Source: Pseudodesulfovibrio cashew
GTDB taxonomy: Bacteria > Desulfobacterota > Desulfovibrionia > Desulfovibrionales > Desulfovibrionaceae
Reading direction: 5' to 3'
Length of the DNA: 64,000 bases
NCBI RefSeq assembly: GCF_009762795.1
Contig: NZ_CP046400.1
Location: forward strand, 3,845,951 to 3,909,950
Both the position numbers and the translations under genes were made by a program. This document shows, piece by piece, positions 42,651-51,522 of this stretch. Numbering within the stretch: the first letter of the stretch is position 1; each line of letters opens with the position of its first letter. The notes beneath the pieces are model-generated. The model had not been told where the DNA came from, made no database searches, and saw nothing but the letters and a program-made list of their open reading frames with translations.

Positions 42651-43949
42651 ATGGGTAAAGACGAGGCAAAGAAAACCGGCAAGATGAGTCGCAGGAAATT
42701 TTTGGGAACCGCTGCAGCAGCCACCGCTGCCGTCGCAGCGGCACCGGTCATCACCGGTTTCCCCACCGTGTGGGCCCAGAACATCAAGAACATCAAACTG
42801 CGCCAGTTCGGCACGGGCACCGCGAGCGTCAACGCCATCGCGGACAAGGTCAAGGAAGAGCTCGGCTTCACCATCGAGATGACCGCCCTGGACTCCGACG
42901 CGGTCGTGCAGCGCGCGGTCACCCAGCCCAAGTCCTACGACATCGCGGACATTGAATACTGGGTCTGCAAAAAAGTGTATCCCAGCGGCTGCATCCAGCC
43001 CATGGATACCTCCCGCATCAAGCTCTACGACAAGATTTCCCCCCTGTTTAAAAACGGCAAGTTGACCCCCGACTCCAAGATCGCGCAGGGAACCGCCCCG
43101 CACACGGTCGGCTTCGTCGAACACAAGGACGACACGAAGTTTTCCAAGAACGAAACCAAGTGGATGACCCTTATCCCGACCATTTACAATGCCGACACCC
43201 TCGGCATCCGTCCCGACCTGGTCGGCCGCGAGATCAAGAACTGGCGTGACATCATGGACCCCGCGTTCAAGGGCAAAACCTCCATCCTGAACATTCCGGC
43301 CATCGGCATCATGGACGCCGCCATGATCTGCGAGTCCATGGGCGTCATCAAGTACGGCGACAAGGGCAACATGACCCGCGACGAGATCGACAAGACCATC
43401 GAGGTCCTCAAGAAGGCCAAGAAGGACGGCCAGTTCCGCGCCTTCTGGAAGTCCTTTGACGAGTCCGTCAACCTCATGTCCTCCGGCGAAGTCGTCATCC
43501 AGTCCATGTGGTCCCCGGCAGTCGCCGCAGTCCGCGCCAAGGGCATCCCCTGCAAGTACCAGCCGCTGGAAGAAGGCTACCGCGCCTGGGGCGGCGGCCT
43601 GGGCATCGCCCGCCACCTGTCCGGCCTGGAGCTGGACGCCGCCTACGAGTACTTCAACTGGTACATCTCCGGCTGGGCCGGCGCCTACCTCAACCGCCAG
43701 GGCTACTACAGCGCGGCCCCCGAGACCTCCAAGCAGTACATGTCGGACGACGAATGGGGCTACTGGATCGAGGGCAAGGCCGCCAAGAAGGACATCGTCA
43801 GCCCCGAAGGCGTTGTCATGGAAAAGGCCGGTGCCATCCGCGACGGTGGTTCCTACAACGAGCGCATGGGCCACGTGGCCTGCTGGAACTCGGTCATGGA
43901 CGAGAACAAGTACATGATCCGCAAGTGGAACGAATTCATCGCCTCCTAA
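42651..43949 (+). CDS. Tat-exported ABC substrate-binding protein
   Basis: A 432-residue PotD/AfuA-type binding protein. The N-terminus has a twin-arginine motif SRRKFLG (residues 14-20) followed by an alanine-rich hydrophobic stretch and an ATG-proximal GAGAGAG-type ribosome site. Export is folded, by Tat. The ligand is unknown from sequence; allantoin is the likely choice from context. A hairpin at 43961-43987 follows and probably raises its expression relative to the permeases. Confidence 0.88.
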   Translation: MGKDEAKKTGKMSRRKFLGTAAAATAAVAAAPVITGFPTVWAQNIKNIKLRQFGTGTASVNAIADKVKEELGFTIEMTALDSDAVVQRAVTQPKSYDIADIEYWVCKKVYPSGCIQPMDTSRIKLYDKISPLFKNGKLTPDSKIAQGTAPHTVGFVEHKDDTKFSKNETKWMTLIPTIYNADTLGIRPDLVGREIKNWRDIMDPAFKGKTSILNIPAIGIMDAAMICESMGVIKYGDKGNMTRDEIDKTIEVLKKAKKDGQFRAFWKSFDESVNLMSSGEVVIQSMWSPAVAAVRAKGIPCKYQPLEEGYRAWGGGLGIARHLSGLELDAAYEYFNWYISGWAGAYLNRQGYYSAAPETSKQYMSDDEWGYWIEGKAAKKDIVSPEGVVMEKAGAIRDGGSYNERMGHVACWNSVMDENKYMIRKWNEFIAS

Positions 43950-43960
43950 CCTAACCTCGA

Positions 43961-43987
43961 GAGGCTCCCCGGAAAACGGGGAGCCTC
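43961..43987 (+). promoter_or_regulatory. 11-bp hairpin between binding-protein and permease genes
   Basis: Stem 43961-43971 with 43977-43987 around GAAAA, with no T-tract. Such intercistronic hairpins commonly stabilise the binding-protein mRNA. Confidence 0.65.
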
Positions 43988-44006
43988 GTCCCAAAGGTCC
44001 CATCCC

Positions 44007-44855
44007 ATGGAAAACGCCAAAAGCGCATATCTCCAGGCTCTCCCGCTCTTCATGATCATGCTGATCTTCCTGGTCATCCCGACCATCATGATCGTGATCG
44101 TCAGTTTCTGGGACTACAACGCCTTTTCCGTCATCCCCGATTTCATCTGGGACAACTACGATTTTCTGCTGACATCGTCCGTAACATGGCAGGCCTACGC
44201 CAAGACCCTGTTCTACGCCGTAACCTCATGGGCGCTGACGCTGCTCATAGGCTTCACCGCAGCCCACTACATGGCCTTTCATCTCCGCACCACCAAGTCG
44301 CAGACCATCTGCTTCCTGCTGGCCACGGTGCCCTTCCTCACCTCGAACATCATCCGCATGATTTCCTGGATTCCCCTGCTCGGCCGCAACGGACTGGTCA
44401 ACCAGACGCTCCAGGCCGTCGGGCTGACCGATCACCCGTTGGAATTTCTTCTCTACAGCGACTTTTCCGTGGTCCTGGCCTTTGTCCACCTCTACACCCT
44501 GTTCATGGTGGTGCCCATCTTCAACTCCATGATGCGCATCGACCGCAAGCTGGTCGAAGCGGCCATCGACGCAGGTGCGACACCCTGGCAGGTCATCACC
44601 CAGGTGATCATCCCCCTGTCCAAGTCCGGCATCACCATCGGCACCATCTTCGTGTTCACCCTGGTCATGGGAGACTTCATCACGGTCCGGCTCATGAGCG
44701 GCGGACTGAGCGCCTCGGTTGGGCTGCTCATCTACAACGAGATCAGCCTGCTGCAGTATCCCGCAGCGGCAGCGGGCGCCGTGACCCTGCTGGCCACGGT
44801 CCTGATAATGCTCGCCATCCTCTTCAGATTCGCCAACATCCGCAAGGATCTCTAG
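44007..44855 (+). CDS. ABC transporter permease 1 (PotB-like)
   Basis: A 282-residue permease with six hydrophobic segments and the conserved EAA loop (AAIDAGATPWQVITQVIIPL, near residues 190-209). It pairs with permease 2 and the ATPase. Overlaps nothing; the next gene starts ten bases on. Confidence 0.9.
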   Translation: MENAKSAYLQALPLFMIMLIFLVIPTIMIVIVSFWDYNAFSVIPDFIWDNYDFLLTSSVTWQAYAKTLFYAVTSWALTLLIGFTAAHYMAFHLRTTKSQTICFLLATVPFLTSNIIRMISWIPLLGRNGLVNQTLQAVGLTDHPLEFLLYSDFSVVLAFVHLYTLFMVVPIFNSMMRIDRKLVEAAIDAGATPWQVITQVIIPLSKSGITIGTIFVFTLVMGDFITVRLMSGGLSASVGLLIYNEISLLQYPAAAAGAVTLLATVLIMLAILFRFANIRKDL

Positions 44856-44864
44856 GAGCCCGCC

Positions 44865-45698
44865 ATGCAGAACTCGACCAAGCGCCCGATGAGCTTCTAC
44901 TTCCTGACCGCCTTCTTCGCCCTGTTCATTCTCTTTCTGTACGGGCCTACGCTGACCATCGGCATCCTCTCGTTCCAGGGTCCGTCCGGCGGCCTGACCT
45001 TTCCCATGAACGGCGTATCACTGCACTGGTACTACAAGCTGTTCGAACAGCAGGCCGTGGGCGACTTCGGCGGCTCCCTGACCCGCTCGCTCCTGCTGGC
45101 CCTGGCGGTAATGGTCACCACCGTGGTCATCTCCCTTTCGGCGGGCATGGCCTTCCGCAAGAAGTTCAAGGGAAGCGGCGTGCTCTTCTACCTGACCATC
45201 GTCAGCCTGATCATCCCGTCCATCCTCATCAGCCTCGGTATCGGCCTGCTCTTCAACCAGGTCGGGATCGAGCCCACCTGGTACGGCTCGGCCTTCGGCG
45301 CACACCTGACCTGGACCCTGCCCTTCGGCCTGCTGATCATGTTCGCGGTGTTCAACCGGTTCGACAAGTCCTACGAGGCGGCGGCCAGGGACATGTGCGC
45401 CACGCCGTTCCAGACCCTGCGCTACGTGGTGGTTCCGCTCATCCTGCCCAGCCTGGTCGGCGTGGGCCTGTTCGGCTTCACCCTCTCCTACGACGAGTTT
45501 GCGCGTACCATCATGACCTCGGGGTCGCAGAACACCTTGCCGCTTGAGATCTTCGGCATGACCACCAACGTGACCACGCCCGTGCTCTATGCCCTGGGGA
45601 CTCTGACCACCTTCATTTCCTTTGTAGTCATCGTCGGCACCCTGTTCATCCTCCACATGCTCAAACGACGCCGCAACCGCGCCGCCATCGGAAAATAG
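44865..45698 (+). CDS. ABC transporter permease 2 (PotC-like)
   Basis: A 277-residue permease with six segments and the EAA loop (EAAARDMCATPFQTLRYVVV, near residues 170-189). The start has AGGAGCC upstream. Together with permease 1 it forms the channel for the ureide importer. Followed four bases later by the racemase gene. Confidence 0.9.
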   Translation: MQNSTKRPMSFYFLTAFFALFILFLYGPTLTIGILSFQGPSGGLTFPMNGVSLHWYYKLFEQQAVGDFGGSLTRSLLLALAVMVTTVVISLSAGMAFRKKFKGSGVLFYLTIVSLIIPSILISLGIGLLFNQVGIEPTWYGSAFGAHLTWTLPFGLLIMFAVFNRFDKSYEAAARDMCATPFQTLRYVVVPLILPSLVGVGLFGFTLSYDEFARTIMTSGSQNTLPLEIFGMTTNVTTPVLYALGTLTTFISFVVIVGTLFILHMLKRRRNRAAIGK

Positions 45699-45702
45699 CC
45701 TC

Positions 45703-46431
45703 ATGCGCATCCTGATCATCAATCCCAACTCCAGCGCGCCCATGACCCGCTCCATCGAGGAGACCGCCCGCAGGGTCTGCTCGTCCGGGACCGACATCAC
45801 CGCAGCCTGCCCGCCAGACAGCCCTCTCTCCATCGAGGGGCACTCGGACGGCGCGCTGGCCGCGTATCACATGCTCCGGCTGACGGACCAAAGCGATCCG
45901 GCCGACGGATACGTGGTCGCCTGCTTCGATGACACGGGCGTTGACGCCCTGCGAGAAAGGTTGGCTGGCCCCGTCCTGGGCATTGGCGAGGCGGCCATGC
46001 ACGCCGCCACCATGCTCGCCTGCCGTTTCTCGGTCCTGACCACCCTCGAGCGGTCTGTCCCCATTATCGAAGACAATGCGGCCAGGTACGGATTGGGCAT
46101 CCGGTGCCGGGGCGTACACGCGTCCGACCTCCCGGTTCTGGCCTTGGAGGAATCCGGCGACGACAGCGCATTTTCCATTATCCGCGAGGCCGCGACCCGC
46201 ATCCTGAAGAAGGACCGCAGCGACGCTCTGGTGCTCGGCTGCGGAGGAATGACCCACTTCGCGGAACGGCTTGGCAATGAACTCGGCGTCCCGGTGGTGG
46301 ACGGCGTGTCCACGGCGGTCAGGTTCGTGGAGTCGCTGATCGGGCTCAACCTCGGGACGAGCAAGGCCGGAGGCTACGCATACCCCCGTGAAAAGACCTC
46401 CCCCATTTCCAAGGAAGACAGCCATGCATGA
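45703..46431 (+). CDS. Hydantoin/allantoin racemase (Asp/Glu racemase superfamily)
   Basis: A 242-residue Asp/Glu/hydantoin racemase. The two catalytic cysteines are C74 (ACFDDTG) and C180 (GCGGMT). It interconverts the enantiomers of allantoin or a 5-substituted hydantoin so that all substrate reaches the stereospecific allantoinase encoded next. Its end overlaps that gene by eight bases. Confidence 0.88.
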   Translation: MRILIINPNSSAPMTRSIEETARRVCSSGTDITAACPPDSPLSIEGHSDGALAAYHMLRLTDQSDPADGYVVACFDDTGVDALRERLAGPVLGIGEAAMHAATMLACRFSVLTTLERSVPIIEDNAARYGLGIRCRGVHASDLPVLALEESGDDSAFSIIREAATRILKKDRSDALVLGCGGMTHFAERLGNELGVPVVDGVSTAVRFVESLIGLNLGTSKAGGYAYPREKTSPISKEDSHA

Positions 46432-47809
46432 TCTCGTTTTGGTAAACGCCCGGCTGGTGACCGAGGAGACTGTCCGCGACGCCACGGTCGGCATCACCGA
46501 TGGCCGCATCGCCCGTATAGCTCCGCCCGAAGAATCCCTTGAAGGAACCCGAAGCCTGGACTGCTCCGGGAAGCTCGTGCTGCCGGGCTTCATCGACCTG
46601 CATGTCCACTTCAACGAGCCGGGCCTGACCCGTCGCGAAGACTATTTCACGGGCTCGTCCGGCGCGGCGGCAGGCGGCATCACCCTTTTTGCGGACATGC
46701 CCCTCTCCAATGCGCCGTACACCCTCACGGAAGCGGACGTGCACGACAAGATCGCCAGGGCGCAACGCTCTTCGGTCGTTGATTTCGCCATCTGGGGCGG
46801 TTTTGTCGAAGACAACGTCAACGAGATGGCCCCCATGGCAAACGCCGGAGCATACGGCTTCAAGATGTTCACCTGCGACGCAGGCGACGGCTTTCCCACA
46901 CCCGCGCCCGAGACCATGCGGCGGGGTTTCTCCGAAGCCGGAGAACTCGGCGTGTTCATCGGCGCACACTGCGAAGACCAGGCGGCAATGGACCGTAACG
47001 CCCTGCGTTGCCCGCCCGGCATGGAAGAAATCGACCGATTCCTGGCCATCCACGACCCGGAAACGGAGCTGTCCGCAGTCCGGTTCGCCCTGGGTCTGGC
47101 CGAACGGACCGGAGCGCACCTCCACATCTGCCATGCGAGCCTGCCCGAAACCGTGGACCTCGTGACCGAGGCACGGCGACACGGCGTTGCCGCCAGCGTG
47201 GAGACCTGCCCACAATACCTGCTCTGCACCGAAGAAGACCTGCACCGCATCCGGGGTCCGCTCAAGTGCACCCCGCCGGTGCGCAACCGTGACTCGGTGG
47301 AAGGGCTGTGGCAACGGGTGTTCGACGGTGCCGTGGACTTTCTGGGCACAGACCATTCCCCCGCCGAAGTAGAAGAGAAGCACCAAAGTTCCTTCAACGC
47401 CTGCTGGGGTGGCATCAACGGCGTCCAATACCTTTTCCCCCTGTTGCACACGGAGGGAGTCGTCCGGCGCGGAATGGACATCCGCCAATTGGTTCGGCTC
47501 TACAGCTCGGAGCCGGCCCGATTCATCGGGCACTACCCGAACAGGGGAACCCTGGCGGAAGGCAGCGAGGCCAGCTTCGTCCTCTTCGACCCGGAAGCCC
47601 AATGGACCATCCGGGCGGAGAAACAGCTCACCAAGCACCGACAGACACCATACGACGGCATGCGTTGTACGGGCCGCATCGAACAGACCTGGCTCCGAGG
47701 CGAGCCCGTCTGCGTCTACGATGACGACACCGGAGGACACAGGCTCTCGGGCCGGAAAGGAGCCGGGAAGCTCGTCACCCCCGTGAACAATAAAGGGCAA
47801 AAAAAATGA
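46424..47809 (+). CDS. allB: Allantoinase
   Basis: A 461-residue cyclic amidohydrolase that opens the allantoin ring to allantoate. Metal ligands include H60 and H62 (DLHVHF), the carbamylated-lysine position K147 (GFKMFT), and later AHCED, ICHAS and GTDHSPA. The length and lysine position match AllB, not the longer dihydropyrimidinases. ATG at 46424 has AAGGAAG before it and overlaps the racemase gene. Confidence 0.92.
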   Translation: MHDLVLVNARLVTEETVRDATVGITDGRIARIAPPEESLEGTRSLDCSGKLVLPGFIDLHVHFNEPGLTRREDYFTGSSGAAAGGITLFADMPLSNAPYTLTEADVHDKIARAQRSSVVDFAIWGGFVEDNVNEMAPMANAGAYGFKMFTCDAGDGFPTPAPETMRRGFSEAGELGVFIGAHCEDQAAMDRNALRCPPGMEEIDRFLAIHDPETELSAVRFALGLAERTGAHLHICHASLPETVDLVTEARRHGVAASVETCPQYLLCTEEDLHRIRGPLKCTPPVRNRDSVEGLWQRVFDGAVDFLGTDHSPAEVEEKHQSSFNACWGGINGVQYLFPLLHTEGVVRRGMDIRQLVRLYSSEPARFIGHYPNRGTLAEGSEASFVLFDPEAQWTIRAEKQLTKHRQTPYDGMRCTGRIEQTWLRGEPVCVYDDDTGGHRLSGRKGAGKLVTPVNNKGQKK

Positions 47810-49065
47810 ACACGATACACACCAACCCCGAGCGGCTGGAGCGGTTTCTGACGGAGATCGCGGCTTTCGGGGCCACGGCCAACGGCGGGGTGACCCGTTT
47901 GGCATTGAGCGACGAGGACCGCGACGCTCGGGACCGGCTCAGGGAGTGGTTTGAGGAGGCCGGGTGCGAAACCCGGATCGACCGCATGGGCAACATGTTT
48001 TTCATTCGGCCGGGAAGGAACCGCGCCCTGGCGCCGGTCATGACCGGGTCCCATTGCGACTCGCAGCCGCAGGGGGGGCGTTTCGACGGCATCCTCGGCA
48101 TCATCGGCGGGCTGGAGGCGGTCTGCGCCCTGAATGATGCGGGCGTGACCCTGGAGCGGGACCTCATCGTGGTCAACTGGACCAACGAGGAAGGCAGCCG
48201 CTTCACTCCCGGCACTACGGGCTCGGGCGTGTTCGCGGGCAAGCTGGACCGCGAGGCCATGTACGGCCTGACCGACCGTGACGGCCTGACCTTCGGGGCG
48301 GAGCTGGAGCGCATCGGCTACAAGGGCGGGGACGACTTCGACCCGAGGCCGTTGCACGCCAATTTCGAATACCACATCGAGCAGGGACCGGTGCTGGAGC
48401 GCCGGGGCAGGACCATCGGCGTGCCCAAGGGCATCGTCTGCCTGCGCTGGTACGACGTGGAGATCCAGGGCGTGCCCAACCACGCCGGGCCCACGCCCAT
48501 GGACGAGCGTCAGGACGCCATCTACGCATTCTCGCGCATGGCCGGGCGGGTTTTCGACATCGGTCTGGCCTCGGACGGCGTGGTCGCCACCGTGGGCGAG
48601 GTGCACCCCTCCCCCAACTCGCGCAACGTCATCGCGGGCCACGTCCATTTCACCATCGACATCCGGGGCTGGGACGAGGCCGAGACCGACCGCGTCTGCG
48701 AGGAGATCGAGGCGGCCATCAGGGCCAATGCCGAGGCCACGGGCTGCACCGTGGAGATCCGCCAGACCTGGGCCGTGGAGCGCGCACCGTTCCACCCGGA
48801 GCTGGTCTCCCTGATCCACCAGGTCGCCGGGGAGCTGGATCTGCCCGCGCTGGACATGGTTTCCGGGGCGTCCCACGACACCGTGTACATCAACCAGTTC
48901 GCGCCCAGCGCCATGATCTTCGTGCCCAGCATCGGCGGCCGCAGTCACGCCGAGGTCGAGGAGACCTCCTGGGCCGACTGCGCCGCAGGGGCCGATGTGC
49001 TCCTCAACTGCATCCTCAAGACCGCCAACGATCCCGAGAGCGTGACCTACGCCGCTCCGGAGTAA
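47806..49065 (+). CDS. allC: Allantoate amidohydrolase
   Basis: A 419-residue M20-family binuclear metalloenzyme. The metal/substrate motif GSHCDSQPQGGRFDG and the NWTNEEGSRF acid-base region match allantoate amidohydrolases and N-carbamoyl amino acid hydrolases. In the neighbourhood of allB and allE it is taken to convert allantoate to ureidoglycine, CO2 and ammonia. Start overlaps the end of allB (ATGA). Confidence 0.88.
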   Translation: MNTIHTNPERLERFLTEIAAFGATANGGVTRLALSDEDRDARDRLREWFEEAGCETRIDRMGNMFFIRPGRNRALAPVMTGSHCDSQPQGGRFDGILGIIGGLEAVCALNDAGVTLERDLIVVNWTNEEGSRFTPGTTGSGVFAGKLDREAMYGLTDRDGLTFGAELERIGYKGGDDFDPRPLHANFEYHIEQGPVLERRGRTIGVPKGIVCLRWYDVEIQGVPNHAGPTPMDERQDAIYAFSRMAGRVFDIGLASDGVVATVGEVHPSPNSRNVIAGHVHFTIDIRGWDEAETDRVCEEIEAAIRANAEATGCTVEIRQTWAVERAPFHPELVSLIHQVAGELDLPALDMVSGASHDTVYINQFAPSAMIFVPSIGGRSHAEVEETSWADCAAGADVLLNCILKTANDPESVTYAAPE

Positions 49066-49096
49066 ACGACACAATACAGATAAAGAAGGATAGAAC

Positions 49097-50092
49097 ATGA
49101 GCGAAATCGAATTCGAGAAAATCTACCGTGACGAGGACGTGGACCTGAGCATCCTGGAAGGCAAGACCATCGCCGTCATCGGCTACGGCAGCCAGGGCCG
49201 CGCCCAGTCCATGAACATGCGCGAGTCCGGCATGAACATCATCGTCGGCGCGGGCGACCGCACCCGCCACTCCAGCTGGGACAAGGCCGAGGCCGACGGC
49301 TTCACGGTCTATCCCATCGAGGAAGCCGTGGAAAAGGCGGACATCGTCCACATCCTGCTCCAGGACCCGGCCCAGCCCTCGGTCTACTACGAGTCCATCC
49401 ACGGCCACCTCAAGCCCGGCCAGACCCTGAGTTTCGCCCATGGCTTCGCCGTGCTCTACGGCACCATCAAGCCGCCCAAGGACATCGACGTGGTCCTGTT
49501 CGTGCCCAACGGCCCCGGCCCGGTCACCCGCCAGAAGTTCAAGGACGGCTCCGGCATCTGGGGCTGTGTCAGCGTGGACCAGGACGTCAGCGGCAACGCC
49601 CGTGAGACCGCCCTGGCCATCTCCAAGGCCGTGGGCTCCACCCGTGTCGGCGTGGTGGACATGACCTTTCAGCACGAAACCGAGGGCGACAACTACGAGG
49701 AGCAGGTGCTGTACGGCGGAACCATCCACCTGATGCGCACCATGTACAACATCATGGTCAAGAACGGGTACCCCCGCTCCTTTGCCTACGCCAAGGCGAT
49801 CCGCTCCATCCGCTCCATCATCGACGATATCGACGCCGTGGGCATCGAGGCGTATCTTACCTCCCGGGCGAGCCGAACCTGCGAGTTCGCGGTGCGCCAC
49901 AGCGGCCCCCGCGTCATCAACGAGGAGGCCATGCAGGAGATCTTCGAGGAAACCGAGCGCGGCATCTTCGCCCGCAACTGGCTCCAGGAGTTCTCCCTGG
50001 GCATGCCGACCCTGAACCGCATGCGCCGCACCTGGGCCGACTCCGACATGGAGCAGACCGGCGAAATCTGGCGCGAGAAGTTCGGCAAATAG
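49097..50092 (+). CDS. Diverged ketol-acid reductoisomerase-like oxidoreductase
   Basis: A 331-residue protein of the IlvC family. The Rossmann motif GYGSQGRAQ (30-38), the AHGF histidine H115, and the magnesium ligands D198 and E202 (DNYEEQ) are kept. However, the family lysine of the APKGPG motif is N138 (VPNGPG), and the second-site glutamates (AYFE...E) are K233 and S237. The isomerase half-reaction is therefore unlikely, while a simple nucleotide-dependent oxidoreduction is possible. It lies between allC and allE and no allD is present, so ureidoglycolate/oxalurate interconversion is a candidate role (inference). Confidence 0.85.
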   Translation: MSEIEFEKIYRDEDVDLSILEGKTIAVIGYGSQGRAQSMNMRESGMNIIVGAGDRTRHSSWDKAEADGFTVYPIEEAVEKADIVHILLQDPAQPSVYYESIHGHLKPGQTLSFAHGFAVLYGTIKPPKDIDVVLFVPNGPGPVTRQKFKDGSGIWGCVSVDQDVSGNARETALAISKAVGSTRVGVVDMTFQHETEGDNYEEQVLYGGTIHLMRTMYNIMVKNGYPRSFAYAKAIRSIRSIIDDIDAVGIEAYLTSRASRTCEFAVRHSGPRVINEEAMQEIFEETERGIFARNWLQEFSLGMPTLNRMRRTWADSDMEQTGEIWREKFGK

Positions 50093-50103
50093 CAGACTAT
50101 CCT

Positions 50104-50137
50104 GGCGGCAGGGGGAAACGACCTCCCCCCTGCCGCC
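50104..50137 (+). promoter_or_regulatory. 12-bp hairpin before allE
   Basis: Stem GGCGGCAGGGGG (50104-50115) pairs with its complement ending at 50137. With no T-tract it is more likely an mRNA-stabilising spacer than a terminator. Confidence 0.55.
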
Positions 50138-50179
50138 GGCCCATCAAGCAGGCCGACGAATGATACCACGAGGTATTGC

Positions 50180-50959
50180 ATGCCTTATCCCGAAGGATTC
50201 CTGAAAAACCGGTCCTCGTACGAGCCCGGAAAATATGCCGTCATCACCACCGAGGGGCGCGTCATCAACGTGGTCCCCGGCATCACGGGCTGCGCCCTGT
50301 CCATCCTGGCCTCGCCCAAGCTCGGGGCCAACTTCGTGCAGATGGTCGGCACGGTCTCCACCGAGGGCCGGACGACCATGCCCTACGGCCAGGCCGAAAA
50401 CATAGAGACGCTCCTCTTCGTCATGGACGGCGAGGGCTCCCTGGACGTCACCGTGGACGGCCAAACCGAGACCCTGACCGCGGGCGGCTACATCTACTCC
50501 CCGCCCGGCAAGGGGATCGACTTCGCCTCAAAGGGCGACGCCCCGGTCACCATCCTCCTTTACAAGCAGCGTTTCATCCCCCACCCCGACCCGGCCATGA
50601 AACAGCCCTGGGTGGTCTGCGGCTCCATCCGCAAAATCGAGGAGAGCCACTACGACCAGATGGAGAACGTCTTCGTCCGCGACCTGCTGCCGGTTGACGA
50701 GGCCTTTGACATGAACTTCCACACCCTCGCCTTCCTGCCCGGCGGCTGCCATCCCTTCGTGGAGACCCACGTCCAGGAGCACGGCATGTACGTCTACCAG
50801 GGCCAGGGCCTCTACCTCCTCGACGAGGCCTGGCTGCCCGTCGAGTCCGGCGATTTCATCTGGATCGCCCCCTTCTGCAAGCAGGCCTGCTACGGCACCG
50901 GCCTGGAACGCATGGAGTATATCTACTCCAAGGACTGCCACCGCGACGAAGCGATCTAG
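50180..50959 (+). CDS. allE: (S)-ureidoglycine aminohydrolase
   Basis: A 259-residue bicupin. The C-terminal cupin carries the manganese ligands E195, H197, H201 (VETHVQEHG) and Q235, matching AllE/UGlyAH. It releases ammonia from ureidoglycine to give ureidoglycolate. This gene is the strongest evidence that the cluster degrades allantoin rather than hydantoins. Strong terminator follows. Confidence 0.93.
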   Translation: MPYPEGFLKNRSSYEPGKYAVITTEGRVINVVPGITGCALSILASPKLGANFVQMVGTVSTEGRTTMPYGQAENIETLLFVMDGEGSLDVTVDGQTETLTAGGYIYSPPGKGIDFASKGDAPVTILLYKQRFIPHPDPAMKQPWVVCGSIRKIEESHYDQMENVFVRDLLPVDEAFDMNFHTLAFLPGGCHPFVETHVQEHGMYVYQGQGLYLLDEAWLPVESGDFIWIAPFCKQACYGTGLERMEYIYSKDCHRDEAI

Positions 50960-51522
50960 TCCAGCCTGAAACGACCGCCCCCGCCGCGCCCGAAGACTCG
51001 TGCGCGGCGGGGGCGGTTTTTCTTTGGCGAATAACCCGGCCCTGAGTTCGTCCTGGTCTGTCAACGAAACGAGCGAAAGCCCGCGTCATGAATTTCAACC
51101 TATTGATCACATGCGCCCCAGCCTTTACCATGCTCCCTGGGTCACGGCCCGGGCTGAACGCACGATTCTCTCTAATTCTTGCCTATTTCTTCAGCTCGGA
51201 TGTTTTCCTGTTGAATTAGGGGAAGGAATGAGGTCCACATTACTTTGTAGGTAACAAAGATGACCAAACGCCTATTCTATCAACTTTGCTCAACCATCTT
51301 ATGCCAGTAGCTTAAAATATTGTTGAGCCGGCACTTTGTCATCTGCGATTTTTTCAAGAACGTCATGTATGTAAGGCGTAGACCGAGGCTGTACGATTGC
51401 CGAATCCGCGTCACACAATGACCGGACCCACAGCACTTCGCCGGTGATCAGTTGCCGTTTGGCCACGATCCCGGATATACGATAGAAGCAAGTAAACCAC
51501 CAAAGAAGGAAGGGGTAGACTC
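50960..51522. other. Intergenic region after the ureide operon
   Basis: A 563-base spacer. Apart from the terminator at 50975 it holds only AT-rich sequence and no supported gene. Confidence 0.5.
50975..51021 (+). terminator. Rho-independent terminator after allE
   Basis: A 15-bp GC stem (50975-50989 with 51002-51016) is followed by TTTTTCTTT. This closes the ureide operon. Confidence 0.93.
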
